A stretch of 64,000 nucleotides of DNA. Source: Thermacetogenium phaeum DSM 12270 (GTDB lineage Bacteria > Bacillota > DSM-12270 > Thermacetogeniales > Thermacetogeniaceae). The translations under genes were made by a program, and so were the position numbers. Positions 41,611 to 51,215 of the stretch are shown here, in pieces. Within the stretch, counting starts at the first letter, position 1. The number at the start of each line of letters is the position of its first letter. The notes beneath the pieces were generated by a model. That model ran no database searches and had not been told where the DNA came from. It was given only the letters and a program-made list of their open reading frames with translations. The DNA is taken from the NCBI RefSeq assembly GCF_000305935.1, contig NC_018870.1:79942-143941 (forward strand). The letters run 5' to 3'.

Positions 41611-43809
41611 ATGAGTCAGGTTAAGAAGGTTGCCTGTCACTTTTGCCATATGAATTGCGGCATGCTGGCCCACGTAGAGGATGGGGTTGTCGTTAAAGTA
41701 ACAGGAGATCCGGAGCACCCCACCAACGCCGGGACTCAGTGCGCGAGGGGGGTATCCGCCCTTGACCACTTATACCACCCGAACCGCATCAACTACCCCC
41801 TGAAAAGGGTAGGGGAGAGGGGTTCGGGCAAGTTTGTTAGAGTCAGCTGGGATGAGGCTCTGGATGACATATCTGCACGGATCAAAAGGTTGATCTCTGA
41901 ATACGGTGCTGAGACTATTTCCACTATCGGCGGAACCAACCGGACCGATGATTTTGCCAGGAGACGCTTCTTCAACCTGCTGGGCAGCCCCAATGTGACT
42001 CATACGGCTCCGGTCTGCTGGATACCCAATTTTTTGGCGGAAACTATTTCTTATGGATGGGGTTCCTTTGATGCCGAAGTAATGAACGGCTCTCGCTGCG
42101 TGGTGGTGTGGGGCCACAATCCGGGAGCATCTTATCTGCCGGAGATGCGCGGCCTGCTTCTGGCTCGTGAGATGTTCGGCACCAAGATCATCGTTATTGA
42201 TCCTCGCTTCAGCGAGACTGCGGCGAAAGCGGATTTATGGTTACCGATCAGGCCGAACAGCGACAATGCCTTAGCCTTGGCGTGGCTCAACGTTATCATC
42301 AACGAAGGTCTGTACGATGCGGAATTCGTGAGCGAATGGACGGTAGGCTTTGGGGAGCTGGCTGAGCGGGTAGAGGAATACACTCCGGAATGGGCAGCGG
42401 AGAAGACGGGGGTATCGGCGGAACTGATAGCGGAAGCGGCGAGGATGTACGCCACATCGAAGCCGGCCTGTCTCATGTGGGGAGTAGCCACCGACCAGCT
42501 GGGTAGGGGGAGCACGGCTGGGGCGCAGGCGAGGGTAGCGCTGCGGGCGATCTGCGGCAACCTGGACGTACCGGGAGGGGACGTCATGCCGGGGCCGCAC
42601 CCCACCTTCATCACCGACTGGGAAATGGAACTCAACGAAAAGCTGCCGGAAGAACAGAGGGCGAAGCAGTTGGGGTCGGACCGGTTCAAACTCAACAGCT
42701 GGCCGGGGTACCGGCTGATCAGCGAGAACCTGGAGCGGGTGTGGGGGAAGAGCATACCGGCCGAATGGTTCTGCGAAGCGAATCCTCCGGTACTGTTTCG
42801 GGCGATGGCGACGGGGGAACCGTATCCGGTCAAAGCGGCGATAGTTTTGGCGGACAACCCGTTGGTATCCTACGCCAACACGAAATTAGTCTATCAAGCC
42901 TTAAAGAGCTTAGAGCTGCTGGTAGTCATGGAATACTGGATGACGCCGACGGCGGTGCTGGCGGACTACGTCCTGCCTGCGGCCTCCTGGCTGGAGAGGC
43001 CGGTGCTGACGACCACCTACGGGGTATCGGACTGGCTGATAGCGTCGGAGCGGGCGATTGAACCCTTATACGAACGGAAAACGGACTACGAACTCTGGAG
43101 GGAACTTGGGCTGCGGCTGGGGCAGGGGGAATACTGGCCGTGGGAGAGGGAGGAAGAAGTCTTCAAGCACCGGCTGGAGAAGCTGGGCTATGAAATTGAG
43201 AGCTACGAAGAATTCGTTCACAACTACCGGTACGACTTTGCGCCCAGGGAATACAGGAAGTATCTGGAGCGGGGTTTTGCGACGCCGTCGGGGAAGGTGG
43301 AGCTGAAGAACTCCATACTGGAGAAGCTGGGATACGACCCGCTGCCGCACTATGTGGAGCCGCCGTTCAGTCCCGAAGCCAGGCCGGAGCTGGCCGAAGA
43401 CTATCCGCTCACCCTGATCGCCGGGGGCGGCTTCAATCCCTTCTTCCATTCGGAGCACCGCGAAATTACAAGATTAAGGCTTGTGAGTCCCTACCCCAGA
43501 CTTGCCATTAATCCGAGCTTAGCCGAGCGATATGGAATTAAGGACGGTGACTGGGTCTGGATCGAAACGCCAACAGGGAAAGTGAAACAGAGGGCGGTTT
43601 TGACCGAAGCAGTAGCCCCGGATACCGTTCAGGCGGAGAGGGGATGGTGGTATCCGGAAAAGGAGATCAGCGACCCCGAGCTGATGGGGGTATTTGAATC
43701 CAATATCAACGTCTGTCTGGATGACGACCCCGATACCTGCGACGAGGCCTGCGGCAGCTGGTGTACCAGGGGTGTCAGATGCCGGATCTCGAAAGTGGAG
43801 GGTAGCTAA
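41611..43809 (+). CDS. Molybdopterin oxidoreductase, DMSO-reductase family (paralogue B)
   Basis: 732 residues. The same Cys9/12/16/44 cluster site and VCWIPN cysteine as paralogue A, and the same five-Cys tail. DNA at 42177-43412 matches 36607-37842 with only about three or four differences, whereas the first ~550 bp and the last ~400 bp diverge, with short identical patches (for example 43697-43770 with 38112-38185). It overlaps the four-cluster ferredoxin gene by 1 bp and sits with an NrfD-like anchor, so it forms a membrane-bound complex; paralogue A lacks such partners. Confidence 0.93.
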   Translation: MSQVKKVACHFCHMNCGMLAHVEDGVVVKVTGDPEHPTNAGTQCARGVSALDHLYHPNRINYPLKRVGERGSGKFVRVSWDEALDDISARIKRLISEYGAETISTIGGTNRTDDFARRRFFNLLGSPNVTHTAPVCWIPNFLAETISYGWGSFDAEVMNGSRCVVVWGHNPGASYLPEMRGLLLAREMFGTKIIVIDPRFSETAAKADLWLPIRPNSDNALALAWLNVIINEGLYDAEFVSEWTVGFGELAERVEEYTPEWAAEKTGVSAELIAEAARMYATSKPACLMWGVATDQLGRGSTAGAQARVALRAICGNLDVPGGDVMPGPHPTFITDWEMELNEKLPEEQRAKQLGSDRFKLNSWPGYRLISENLERVWGKSIPAEWFCEANPPVLFRAMATGEPYPVKAAIVLADNPLVSYANTKLVYQALKSLELLVVMEYWMTPTAVLADYVLPAASWLERPVLTTTYGVSDWLIASERAIEPLYERKTDYELWRELGLRLGQGEYWPWEREEEVFKHRLEKLGYEIESYEEFVHNYRYDFAPREYRKYLERGFATPSGKVELKNSILEKLGYDPLPHYVEPPFSPEARPELAEDYPLTLIAGGGFNPFFHSEHREITRLRLVSPYPRLAINPSLAERYGIKDGDWVWIETPTGKVKQRAVLTEAVAPDTVQAERGWWYPEKEISDPELMGVFESNINVCLDDDPDTCDEACGSWCTRGVRCRISKVEGS

Positions 43810-44351
43810 TGCGCTGGGGAATGTTGATAGATCTCAATAAATGTGTCGGTTGTTATGCCTGCACGGTGGCCTGCCAGCAGGAGCACAGACTGTCCTTAGG
43901 GGAAAAGTGGAATCGGGTGCTCAGAGTTGGACCTGATGGGAAATTTCCCAATCTAACGGCCTATTTTTTGCCTGTGCCCTGCATGCACTGCGAAGAAGCG
44001 CCTTGCGTCGACGGCTGCCCTACGGGAGCCAGTTTCAGGCGTGAAGATGGAATTGTCGTAGTTGACGAAAAAAAGTGCGTCGGCTGTAAATTCTGTATGG
44101 TTGCCTGCCCTTACGGGGTAAGGTTTTACAGTGAAGAAAAAGGCATCGTGGAGAAGTGCACTATGTGTTTCGAAAGACTGGATAAAGGGGAAGTACCGAG
44201 GTGTGTCGAAACTTGTCCGGTAAAAGCGCGCTACTTCGGTGATCTCGATGACCCCAATAGCGAGATCGCGCAGTTGATAAGGAAGAAGAATGCGCATCCG
44301 CTGCACGAAGAATTGGGGACGAAACCGGCTGTGTACTACATTTTCCCGTAA
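43809..44351 (+). CDS. Four-cluster ferredoxin subunit (DmsB/PsrB-like)
   Basis: 180 residues. Four [4Fe-4S] motifs: CVGCYACTVACQ, CMHCEEAPCVDGCPTGA, CVGCKFCMVACPYG, and CTMC..CVETCPVKA. It wires the molybdopterin subunit to the membrane anchor. Its ATG overlaps the end of paralogue B; the anchor gene follows after 12 bp. Confidence 0.94.
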   Translation: MRWGMLIDLNKCVGCYACTVACQQEHRLSLGEKWNRVLRVGPDGKFPNLTAYFLPVPCMHCEEAPCVDGCPTGASFRREDGIVVVDEKKCVGCKFCMVACPYGVRFYSEEKGIVEKCTMCFERLDKGEVPRCVETCPVKARYFGDLDDPNSEIAQLIRKKNAHPLHEELGTKPAVYYIFP

Positions 44352-44363
44352 GAGGTGAGATCG

Positions 44364-45332
44364 GTGGAGAACAAACAGGAGTATTGGGGGGCACTTGCGG
44401 CCGGTAACTTCTTCCTGGCTGCACTGGGAGCTATGATGTTTATCATTGCTGGGGTTTTAGATCTGGCCGGCACTGCGGTGGCACAGCTGATAAATGGATG
44501 GGTATCTCTGGCGGCTGTGGTTGTTGCAGGTATAGGAGCCATGTTGCTGACGGTAGAGTTGGGGAATAAAATGAAGTTCTATCTCGTAATGACAAAGCCC
44601 TCATCCATAATGAGCCTTGGCTCAATTGCTATGAGCGCCTTTATGGTCATCGCTTTCGTCTACGCCACGACCTTCTTTGAGTTTATCCCCTGGTACCCTG
44701 CGTACGGGCTGCGGGAGGTTCTTGCGGTGCTGGGCATTGTGGCGGCGGCGGTTCTGGTGGCCTATCCCGGGCTGGAGCTTGGGGAGGCTAGAGGCAGGTC
44801 CTTCTGGAACGGAAGCGGGCTTGTGCCGCTGTTTCTGGTCTATGGTGCCGCGAGCGGCATAGCCGGTGTGCTCCTCATCTCGATGATCCTCGGGCAGGCT
44901 CAGGACCCGGCAATCCTGCGACTTAACGGCGGCGTCTTATTCGGCTTCATAGCGGCTCAAGCGGTCTTGCTGGCGGGGTACCTGATGGGCGTCAGCAATA
45001 CCGGAGCTGAAGAGGCCAAAAGGGCGGTTGCTGCAATTTTGCGGGGCTCCTTGAGGACGAAGTTCTGGTGGGGGGTCGTTGCGGCGGGATTGGCAGTGCC
45101 GCTGATCATTTACCTCTGCGGCAACAACCCGGCCCTCACGGCGGTCAAAGCCGTTCTGATCCTCGTCGGTTGCGCCTGTTTCCGGTGTGTCTTCTTGCAG
45201 GCGGCGGTGAGAAGGAGCCTTCCTGGCGAAGAGAACGAGTGGATGAACGTACAGGAAGAAGCCGAACTGGGGCTGCGCCTTGAGCAGCGCTGGAAAGAGA
45301 AGGAGGCCTGGCTGTACGGGGGAGACAGGTGA
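44364..45332 (+). CDS. NrfD/PsrC-like membrane anchor
   Basis: 322 residues from a GTG behind GAGGTGAG. About 8-9 membrane helices, starting EYWGALAAGNFFLAALGAMM and including a conserved acidic residue in helix 3 (LLTVELGNKM). It has a soluble C-terminal tail. It would exchange electrons with menaquinone for the enzyme formed with 41611 and 43809. Confidence 0.88.
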   Translation: MENKQEYWGALAAGNFFLAALGAMMFIIAGVLDLAGTAVAQLINGWVSLAAVVVAGIGAMLLTVELGNKMKFYLVMTKPSSIMSLGSIAMSAFMVIAFVYATTFFEFIPWYPAYGLREVLAVLGIVAAAVLVAYPGLELGEARGRSFWNGSGLVPLFLVYGAASGIAGVLLISMILGQAQDPAILRLNGGVLFGFIAAQAVLLAGYLMGVSNTGAEEAKRAVAAILRGSLRTKFWWGVVAAGLAVPLIIYLCGNNPALTAVKAVLILVGCACFRCVFLQAAVRRSLPGEENEWMNVQEEAELGLRLEQRWKEKEAWLYGGDR

Positions 45333-45814
45333 GAGGTTTGAAGGGCAAGACTGAGGTGGCGTTATCCGGTAAGATTGATGAAGCTGATCTGAAAGAAATA
45401 TTGGCCGAGCACGATCTTGCAGTGCGCGGGGATGTGAGCGATTACGTTGTGCTGAAGATAGATGGACGCCTGTGTGCTGCGGGAAGACTTGTGCTCAGCG
45501 GCAGAAACTGCTTCCATCTTGAGGTTTTCGGGGTCAGGGGTGAGCTGCGGGGGAGAGGAATAGGGGGACTCCTCCTTTCGGAGATCATCAAAAGACCCTG
45601 GAAGTACTGCAGAGAAGCAGAGGGGGGCGGAGATTATAAGTCATACCGGCTAACAACTGTGGCCAGGGGAGGCGCGGCGGGCTTTTATGAAAAACATGGT
45701 TTTCGAGCATTTAGTTTTGCTGCCCTCCCCCCTCCTTACAACACTCAATGCGATGACTGTCCAGATCGGGAAACATGCAGACCCCTTCCGATGGTTCTGG
45801 AAAAAGAAAGGTAG
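45329..45814 (+). CDS. GNAT acetyltransferase with C-terminal cysteine tail
   Basis: 161 residues; GTG overlapping the previous stop. The acetyl-CoA loop is in VRGELRGRGIGGLLLSEI; TTVARGGAAGFYEKHGFRA is the C-terminal GNAT motif. The tail CDDCPDRETCRP could bind a metal. Substrate unknown; operon membership suggests modification of a molecule or protein in this pathway. Confidence 0.82.
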   Translation: MRGLKGKTEVALSGKIDEADLKEILAEHDLAVRGDVSDYVVLKIDGRLCAAGRLVLSGRNCFHLEVFGVRGELRGRGIGGLLLSEIIKRPWKYCREAEGGGDYKSYRLTTVARGGAAGFYEKHGFRAFSFAALPPPYNTQCDDCPDRETCRPLPMVLEKER

Positions 45815-45824
45815 GTTTTAAGGC

Positions 45825-46613
45825 ATGCCGGAGCTTATCCTTCTGGGGACAGGGGCGGGCCCCGGTGTTCCCTCTTTCTTCTGTAGCTGCCCGGGCTGCC
45901 GGGAAGCATGGCAGAAAAATGAGTACAGCAGGACGCGCAGCGGCGCCGCGTTAAAAACAGGGAAACGAACACTGCTGATCGATGCCTCACCGGATCTGAG
46001 GGCACAGCTGGTGAGAGAGAAAATATCAGTTGTTGACGGCGTCTTCCTGACCCACTGGCACTACGATCACTACGCCGGACTCGGAGAGCTCGAATATTAT
46101 GTTAAGCTGGAGCGCAGGGAGAGGCTGCCCCTTTACCTGCCCCCCAGTGCAGTGCAGCAGTTCAACGGTGCCTTCCCCAATCTGGCGGAGGTGTTTAGCC
46201 TTACTCCCTGGCGGTTCTTCAATGGTTATGATTTTGACGGGATCACCCTCACCCCGCTGCCGGCCAACCACGGCGTCGAAACCGCAGGTCTTCTGGTGGA
46301 ATCGGGTGGAAGCAGGGTTGCCTATTTTACCGACACAGCAGGCCTGCCGGAAAGCAGTGCCGAAAAGGTGCGCGGTGTGGATCTGCTGATCTGCGACGCC
46401 ACCTTTTACGGTGAGAACTGGTTCCCGGAGTCCCACATGTCGGTCGATGAAGCGATTGAACTCGGAAAAAAGGTGGAGGCAAAAAGGACGATTCTGACTC
46501 ATCTTTCCATCCACTACAGCCGGGCGGTGACCTCGGAAGAGCTTGAGGAAGAACTGGCGGAGCACCCGGATGTCGATGTGGCCCGGGATGGCCTGAGGCT
46601 GGAGCTCTTATAA
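45825..46613 (+). CDS. Metallo-beta-lactamase-fold hydrolase, PhnP-like
   Basis: 262 residues. Metal motif THWHYDHYAG (HxHxDH) and further ligands in PANHG, FTDTAGLP and LTHLSIHYS. The early cysteine group CSCPGC is the structural zinc site of PhnP-type cyclic phosphodiesterases. It probably hydrolyses a phosphodiester or cyclic phosphate, and may act on the same nucleotide-type compound as the DUF2064 protein; this is inference. Confidence 0.88.
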   Translation: MPELILLGTGAGPGVPSFFCSCPGCREAWQKNEYSRTRSGAALKTGKRTLLIDASPDLRAQLVREKISVVDGVFLTHWHYDHYAGLGELEYYVKLERRERLPLYLPPSAVQQFNGAFPNLAEVFSLTPWRFFNGYDFDGITLTPLPANHGVETAGLLVESGGSRVAYFTDTAGLPESSAEKVRGVDLLICDATFYGENWFPESHMSVDEAIELGKKVEAKRTILTHLSIHYSRAVTSEELEEELAEHPDVDVARDGLRLELL

Positions 46614-46748
46614 GAGGTCGGGTGGAAAACGAGGTTTTCGTGGAAAGGGGGGATTTCGAAAATTCCCGGAAGTTTTTGGCTGCGTCGACGCGAAAGGGCT
46701 TTTGTAGCGCCAGAGATGTGAAATATATAACAAGAGGGATGAGTTGGA

Positions 46749-47327
46749 ATGAAAAGATCGTTAGGATCCCGGTCAATAGCTTATCCGGTTCCCGTATGGG
46801 TGATCGGCACTTATGATCGGGAGGGTAAGCCGAATGTGGCCACTGCCGCATGGGTGGGTATTTGTGCATCCGAGCCGCCGGCAGTCTGTGTTTCCTTGAG
46901 GAAAGAAAGGTACACCCACGCAAACATCCTGGACAGAAAGGCCTTTACCGTAAACATTCCTTCAGAAGACTACCTTAAGGAGACGGATTATTTCGGGCTG
47001 ACATCCGGGTTCAGGCACAATAAGACGGCGGAAACCGGGCTCACACCGGTGAAGGGCGATCTTGTGGATGCTCCCTATTTAAAGGAGTTTCCTTGCGTGA
47101 TCGAATGCAAACTGCTCGGCCATACCGATGTGGGCTCGCATACTGCCTTCATAGGAGAGATCCTCGACGTAAAGATGGATGAGGAGATGCTGAAAGAGGA
47201 CGGCACCCCCGATGTGGAAAAACTGAAACCCCTGGTCTTGATACCGGGCAGCGCTTCTTATTACGGAGTAGGTAAATATCTCGGCAAGGCCTATTCAGTA
47301 GGGAAGTATTGTTGCTCGGTGACATAG
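46749..47327 (+). CDS. Flavin-reductase-like FMN protein (flavoredoxin type)
   Basis: 192 residues of the split-barrel flavin_reduct family: YPVPVWVIGTYDREGKPNVA, then KAFTVNIPSEDYL and GSHTAFIGEILDV. Flavoredoxins transfer electrons among anaerobic redox proteins. Last gene of the operon. A decayed second copy of its 5' part lies at 48283-48550. Confidence 0.87.
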   Translation: MKRSLGSRSIAYPVPVWVIGTYDREGKPNVATAAWVGICASEPPAVCVSLRKERYTHANILDRKAFTVNIPSEDYLKETDYFGLTSGFRHNKTAETGLTPVKGDLVDAPYLKEFPCVIECKLLGHTDVGSHTAFIGEILDVKMDEEMLKEDGTPDVEKLKPLVLIPGSASYYGVGKYLGKAYSVGKYCCSVT

Positions 47328-47710
47328 GTTTGTGCCTGATGAACAAAAAATAAGAGGAATATTGGCGAACTATATCGAATAAATGTATCGAATGTCGAGA
47401 TTGCGGTTAGTACGGGTAAATGTCTGATCTTAGATGGAAATTAAATAGTCATCAAAATGAAGGTTCGGATTGGTGGGGATGAACGAATAGGGCAGAGGAG
47501 GGATGTACTCTAACAGAAAATGGCTATAACGGTAATAATTAGCATTTGCTGATACAATGAAATGGGTCTAAGTTTGATTATGGGAACGAAAACTATTCAC
47601 TCTTAACAGGGGACCCTGATGGAAAGGGGAATAGCAAAGTAAGCCTCCTGTCCTAAGTGGCTTGGAGCCTGTTTATACAGCTAAACTGTAGGGCTAGAAG
47701 TTCTTTTTAT
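47328..47710. other. Gene-free region after the molybdoenzyme operon
   Basis: About 380 bp, AT-rich, no gene or clear terminator seen. Confidence 0.4.
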
Positions 47711-48225
47711 TTAAGCTAAAGCTTCATATAGGTACCGCAAAGCTGGATACCATGGGCTGTGCCTTCCAAACCGTAATTTTACCTGCCGGGCATGGTTAAC
47801 CAACCGGGAAGCTATGGTAATCAGGTTTTGAATGACGGTGCGCAACCGGCGGCGTTGGGCCTTCTTCCCCAGAGGCACTACCTTTAGCGGCAGGCTAAAT
47901 AAACTGCCATAACAGCCGCAAGATATTATAGGCCAAAACGCCCAGGTGCAGCAACAGGTCATCGGTGGCAAACTTGCCGCTGGGCAGCCGTTCCAGCTCT
48001 AAATCGTTTTTGATTTCACTGTGGAATTGCTCAGCTTTTTGCTGTGGTCGTGGTAGTGGACAGGGGTATCAGCACCATCGATTTTCACCATCTGGTGCCT
48101 CCGATAGACGGTTTTTCCCTCCCGTCCTACAATGGCAGTACCGTTTTCCTTGGCAATGGCCAGCCAGGCTTCCGGCGTTTCCTTGCGCAAATTTCGCTTG
48201 ATGATAAAATCAGCTTCTGGGTCTA
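47711..48225 (-). pseudogene. IS1380-type transposase remnant
   Basis: Minus-strand pieces in several frames: KETPEAWLAIAKENGTAIVG, then IKNDLELERLPSGKFATDDL, LLLHLGVLAYNILRLLWQF, and RRRLRTVIQNLITIASRLV followed by KLRFGRHSPWYPALR and a stop. This is the C-terminal half of an IS1380 transposase broken by at least two frameshifts. Confidence 0.7.
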
Positions 48226-48282
48226 AACAGATGGTAAAAGGGTGATTGGATTAAAAGTTTAACTAAGAGAATGATCATCAAG

Positions 48283-48550
48283 ATGAAAAGATCGTTAGAT
48301 ATCATGCCGTTTGCCAACCCATTTCTGTGCGGGTTGTTGGGACTTATTATTGTAACGGGAAGTTGAATTTGGCTACTGCTGCATGGGTGGGAATTTGCGC
48401 ATTCGAATCGCTAATTGTGATTGTTTCATCGCGCAAAACAAGACGAACCCACTAAAACATTTAGAAGAGGAAGGCATTAACTGTAAATTATCCCTCAAAG
48501 AAATACCTAAAAAGACATATTATTTTCGGTATGGAATTTCTTTCTGAAAA
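48283..48550 (+). pseudogene. Decayed partial copy of the flavoredoxin-like gene
   Basis: The DNA begins ATGAAAAGATCGTTAG as at 46749 and keeps recognisable stretches (GCATGGGTGGG.ATTTG.GCAT) with stops and frameshifts throughout. It is a dead duplicate of the 5' ~270 bp of 46749-47327, separated from it by the IS1380 remnant. Confidence 0.7.
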
Positions 48551-48751
48551 ATGGTTTATCAGCTTTTGCTGTAATTTCTTTTAAGGTTTCTTATTTTCTT
48601 ATTAGATGAGTGGGATTTGGTCAAAGCTCATTATTATATGAGTGCTCAAATCGATAATTCTTTTTTGAACTGTAGGCTAGCAAAAATCGTGCCATATCTA
48701 GTGTGGCTTTAAGTAAAAAGTCTAATCTAAAGTTCAGAAGGGGGATTTAAC

Positions 48752-50863
48752 ATGCCTTTCTCGTCTGTGAACTATTCATTAGTGGATAAAGCAACTCATA
48801 AAAGAATAGAAATTAGGAAAATGACAAAAGAGCGATGGGAAGGAATATTAGAGGTCAAGGAAAAATTTTTACAAAATGAAATTGGCGAAGACGAGTTGCT
48901 TTCTTGTTCATATTTGGAACCTGAGGTAGCGAAGTCATGGATTAGATCGCGTAATTATGGGGTTGATCATAAGAGAGTCATTTTGCGATGTGAAGCAAAA
49001 TCGAAATTTAAAGAAAAATTAAAGAGAAATGAAGCACTTATTAAAATCGTAAAACCATTACGGGAAATTTTCAAAAACTTTGTTGAAGCATCTGGTTACG
49101 GATTTCAGTTGTACGACAAGAATGGGTTAATTCTTCTTGGTGACGGAGAGGTTATAAAGGTAAAAAATAATGTAACAAAGGGTTTGTGTTTAAAAGAAGG
49201 CATTATCCTAAATGAAAAAAACATTGGTACAAATTCGCATTCTTTGTGCGCACTTTTAAGGCGTCCTGTACAATTAATAGGAATAGAAAATTATTGGGAT
49301 GAATTAGCAAATACTATGGCTTCAGCAGCACCAATAATAGGAGAAGACGGGGAAGTTGGAGGAGTGCTGTTACTATGGCAGTGGCTGGTTTGTGAGCCAT
49401 GGAATGAGAATTTTCAGCGTCTTTTTTCCCACATGCTAGGTTTGGTTACGTCTATTGCGGTGGCAATAGAAACCCAATTAAGGCTTTTAAAGAGTTATGA
49501 AGAGCTGAAAATAGCAAATGATAGTCTTGCAATGACCAATAGAATGTTGGAAACTACATTATCATTGATTGATGATGGAATAATAACTGTTGATCGCAAT
49601 GGGAAAATAACATGCGTTAATCAAGAGGGAGCTCAAATACTAAATCTGAAACCAGATGACATAGGGAGAAGAAATATCACTGAATTCGTGGAAAACACCT
49701 CTTCCTTTATGGATTTACTTAAAAAAGGCGAAAGTGCAGCTATTGAAGAAGTAGTTAAAAATAAGGATGAAAATTATATAATAAGTATTCGTCCAGTTTA
49801 TACCAATGACAAGAACAAGCAAATAAATGCCGCTGTTCTCGAGTTTTCCCGTGCTAAAAAAGTTAATGCCTTGGTTACAAGCCGTTCTGGGGCTGCAGCG
49901 AGTTTTTCCTTTGATGATATTGTTGGCGTGAGTGAGGCAATTACTAGAGCAAAAGAAAAAGCAAAACGCTTTGCTGGCTGCAAAGAAAACATTTTGATAA
50001 TTGGGGAAAGTGGCACTGGAAAGGAGCTCTTTGCCCAGGCAATCCATAATTGGTATTGTCCTGAGGGGCCTTTTGTGGCTGTCAATTGTGCTGCATTGCC
50101 TAGGGAACTCATCGAGAGCGAGCTATTCGGCTACGAGGGTGGCAGCTTTACCGGTGCTGACCGTCACGGTAGGCCGGGTAAAATCGAATTAGCCGAAGGA
50201 GGCACGCTTTTTCTTGATGAAATAGGTGATATGCCAATTGAACTTCAAGCAGTGTTGTTGAGGGTACTTGAAGACAAAAAAGTTATGCGTGTAGGCGGAA
50301 GACGTTTCAAGAAGGTTGATTTTAGGGTAATTGCAGCAACAAATAGTGATCTCAATAAAATGGTAAGAGAGAAACTTTTTAGGGAGGATCTTTACTATCG
50401 CTTATCAGTTTTAAGGGTTGATATACCTCCTCTACGTGATAGAGGTAAAGATAAAGAGATCTTAGCGCGTTATTTTATCGAAAAATATTGTAAAAAGATT
50501 GGAAGGAAAACTCCTCAAATAAGTCCTACTGTGCGTAAGTTGATCTATGAGTATAAATGGCCCGGCAATGTGCGTCAGTTGGAAAACGCTGTGATTTTTG
50601 CAATTAATGTTTCAAAAGGTGATGTTATTGAAGTCAGAGATCTACCTGATGAGATCCGAAGTGATTTTTCATCTGATCATCTCAGAATATGCAATCATAA
50701 TCAGAGCAATAAACGAGTGTTATTGTTAACGGAGATGGAAAAGAATGCAATAGTAGAAGCTCTTTCAGAGACCAAAGGCAATATTCCTCGTGCAGCAGAG
50801 TTGCTTGGAATAAGTAAATCAACTGTTTATAGAAAACTAAAAGAGTATAATATTTCAGTCTAA
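48752..50863 (+). CDS. Sigma-54-dependent transcriptional activator (GAF-PAS-AAA+-Fis HTH)
   Basis: 703 residues of AcoR-like layout: N-terminal GAF-type sensor (about 85-250), PAS (about 260-355, LSLIDDGIITVDRNGKITCV), AAA+ (about 390-610) with Walker A GESGTGKE and Walker B GGTLFLDEIGD, then a Fis-type HTH (IPRAAELLGISKSTVYRKLK). The sigma-54 contact loop reads GSFTGA instead of GAFTGA. No receiver domain, so it probably senses a small molecule directly. Four sigma-54 promoters occur in this window; athLS at 58788 or the molybdoenzyme operons are candidate targets. Confidence 0.93.
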   Translation: MPFSSVNYSLVDKATHKRIEIRKMTKERWEGILEVKEKFLQNEIGEDELLSCSYLEPEVAKSWIRSRNYGVDHKRVILRCEAKSKFKEKLKRNEALIKIVKPLREIFKNFVEASGYGFQLYDKNGLILLGDGEVIKVKNNVTKGLCLKEGIILNEKNIGTNSHSLCALLRRPVQLIGIENYWDELANTMASAAPIIGEDGEVGGVLLLWQWLVCEPWNENFQRLFSHMLGLVTSIAVAIETQLRLLKSYEELKIANDSLAMTNRMLETTLSLIDDGIITVDRNGKITCVNQEGAQILNLKPDDIGRRNITEFVENTSSFMDLLKKGESAAIEEVVKNKDENYIISIRPVYTNDKNKQINAAVLEFSRAKKVNALVTSRSGAAASFSFDDIVGVSEAITRAKEKAKRFAGCKENILIIGESGTGKELFAQAIHNWYCPEGPFVAVNCAALPRELIESELFGYEGGSFTGADRHGRPGKIELAEGGTLFLDEIGDMPIELQAVLLRVLEDKKVMRVGGRRFKKVDFRVIAATNSDLNKMVREKLFREDLYYRLSVLRVDIPPLRDRGKDKEILARYFIEKYCKKIGRKTPQISPTVRKLIYEYKWPGNVRQLENAVIFAINVSKGDVIEVRDLPDEIRSDFSSDHLRICNHNQSNKRVLLLTEMEKNAIVEALSETKGNIPRAAELLGISKSTVYRKLKEYNISV

Positions 50864-51037
50864 CTTAGTTAAATTGTTAAAAGATGTAGCTGTGTTTCTT
50901 ATCGATATTGTCCAGATATATTCTGGACATTTTGATTTTGAAATTGAAAGTGTGGTGTTCAGATTAGTTATCTTATTACCGATATTCCGCGTGCCAGAAT
51001 ATTCCATTTCTTATTATTTATCGACGACAATTAAAAC

Positions 51038-51215
51038 TCATTTATCACGCTCCGGATACCAGGGCAGTGGCTTAAGGTAGACATCCACAGGATCATATCC
51101 GGCCCACCTCAGCATGTTTAAAGCCTGCTCATTTTGATTACGTGGGAAATAGCGTTTACCGTTGACGATAACCACCACGATAAGGCTTAAGATCTCCATA
51201 ATAGTCTTGATTGAA
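51038..51215 (-). pseudogene. Truncated gene remnant next to the IS1634-type element
   Basis: About 55 codons (VNGKRYFPRNQNEQALNML; VDVYLKPLPWYPERDK, stop) run up to the IS left end, where the 5' part is lost. Family not recognised. Confidence 0.35.
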
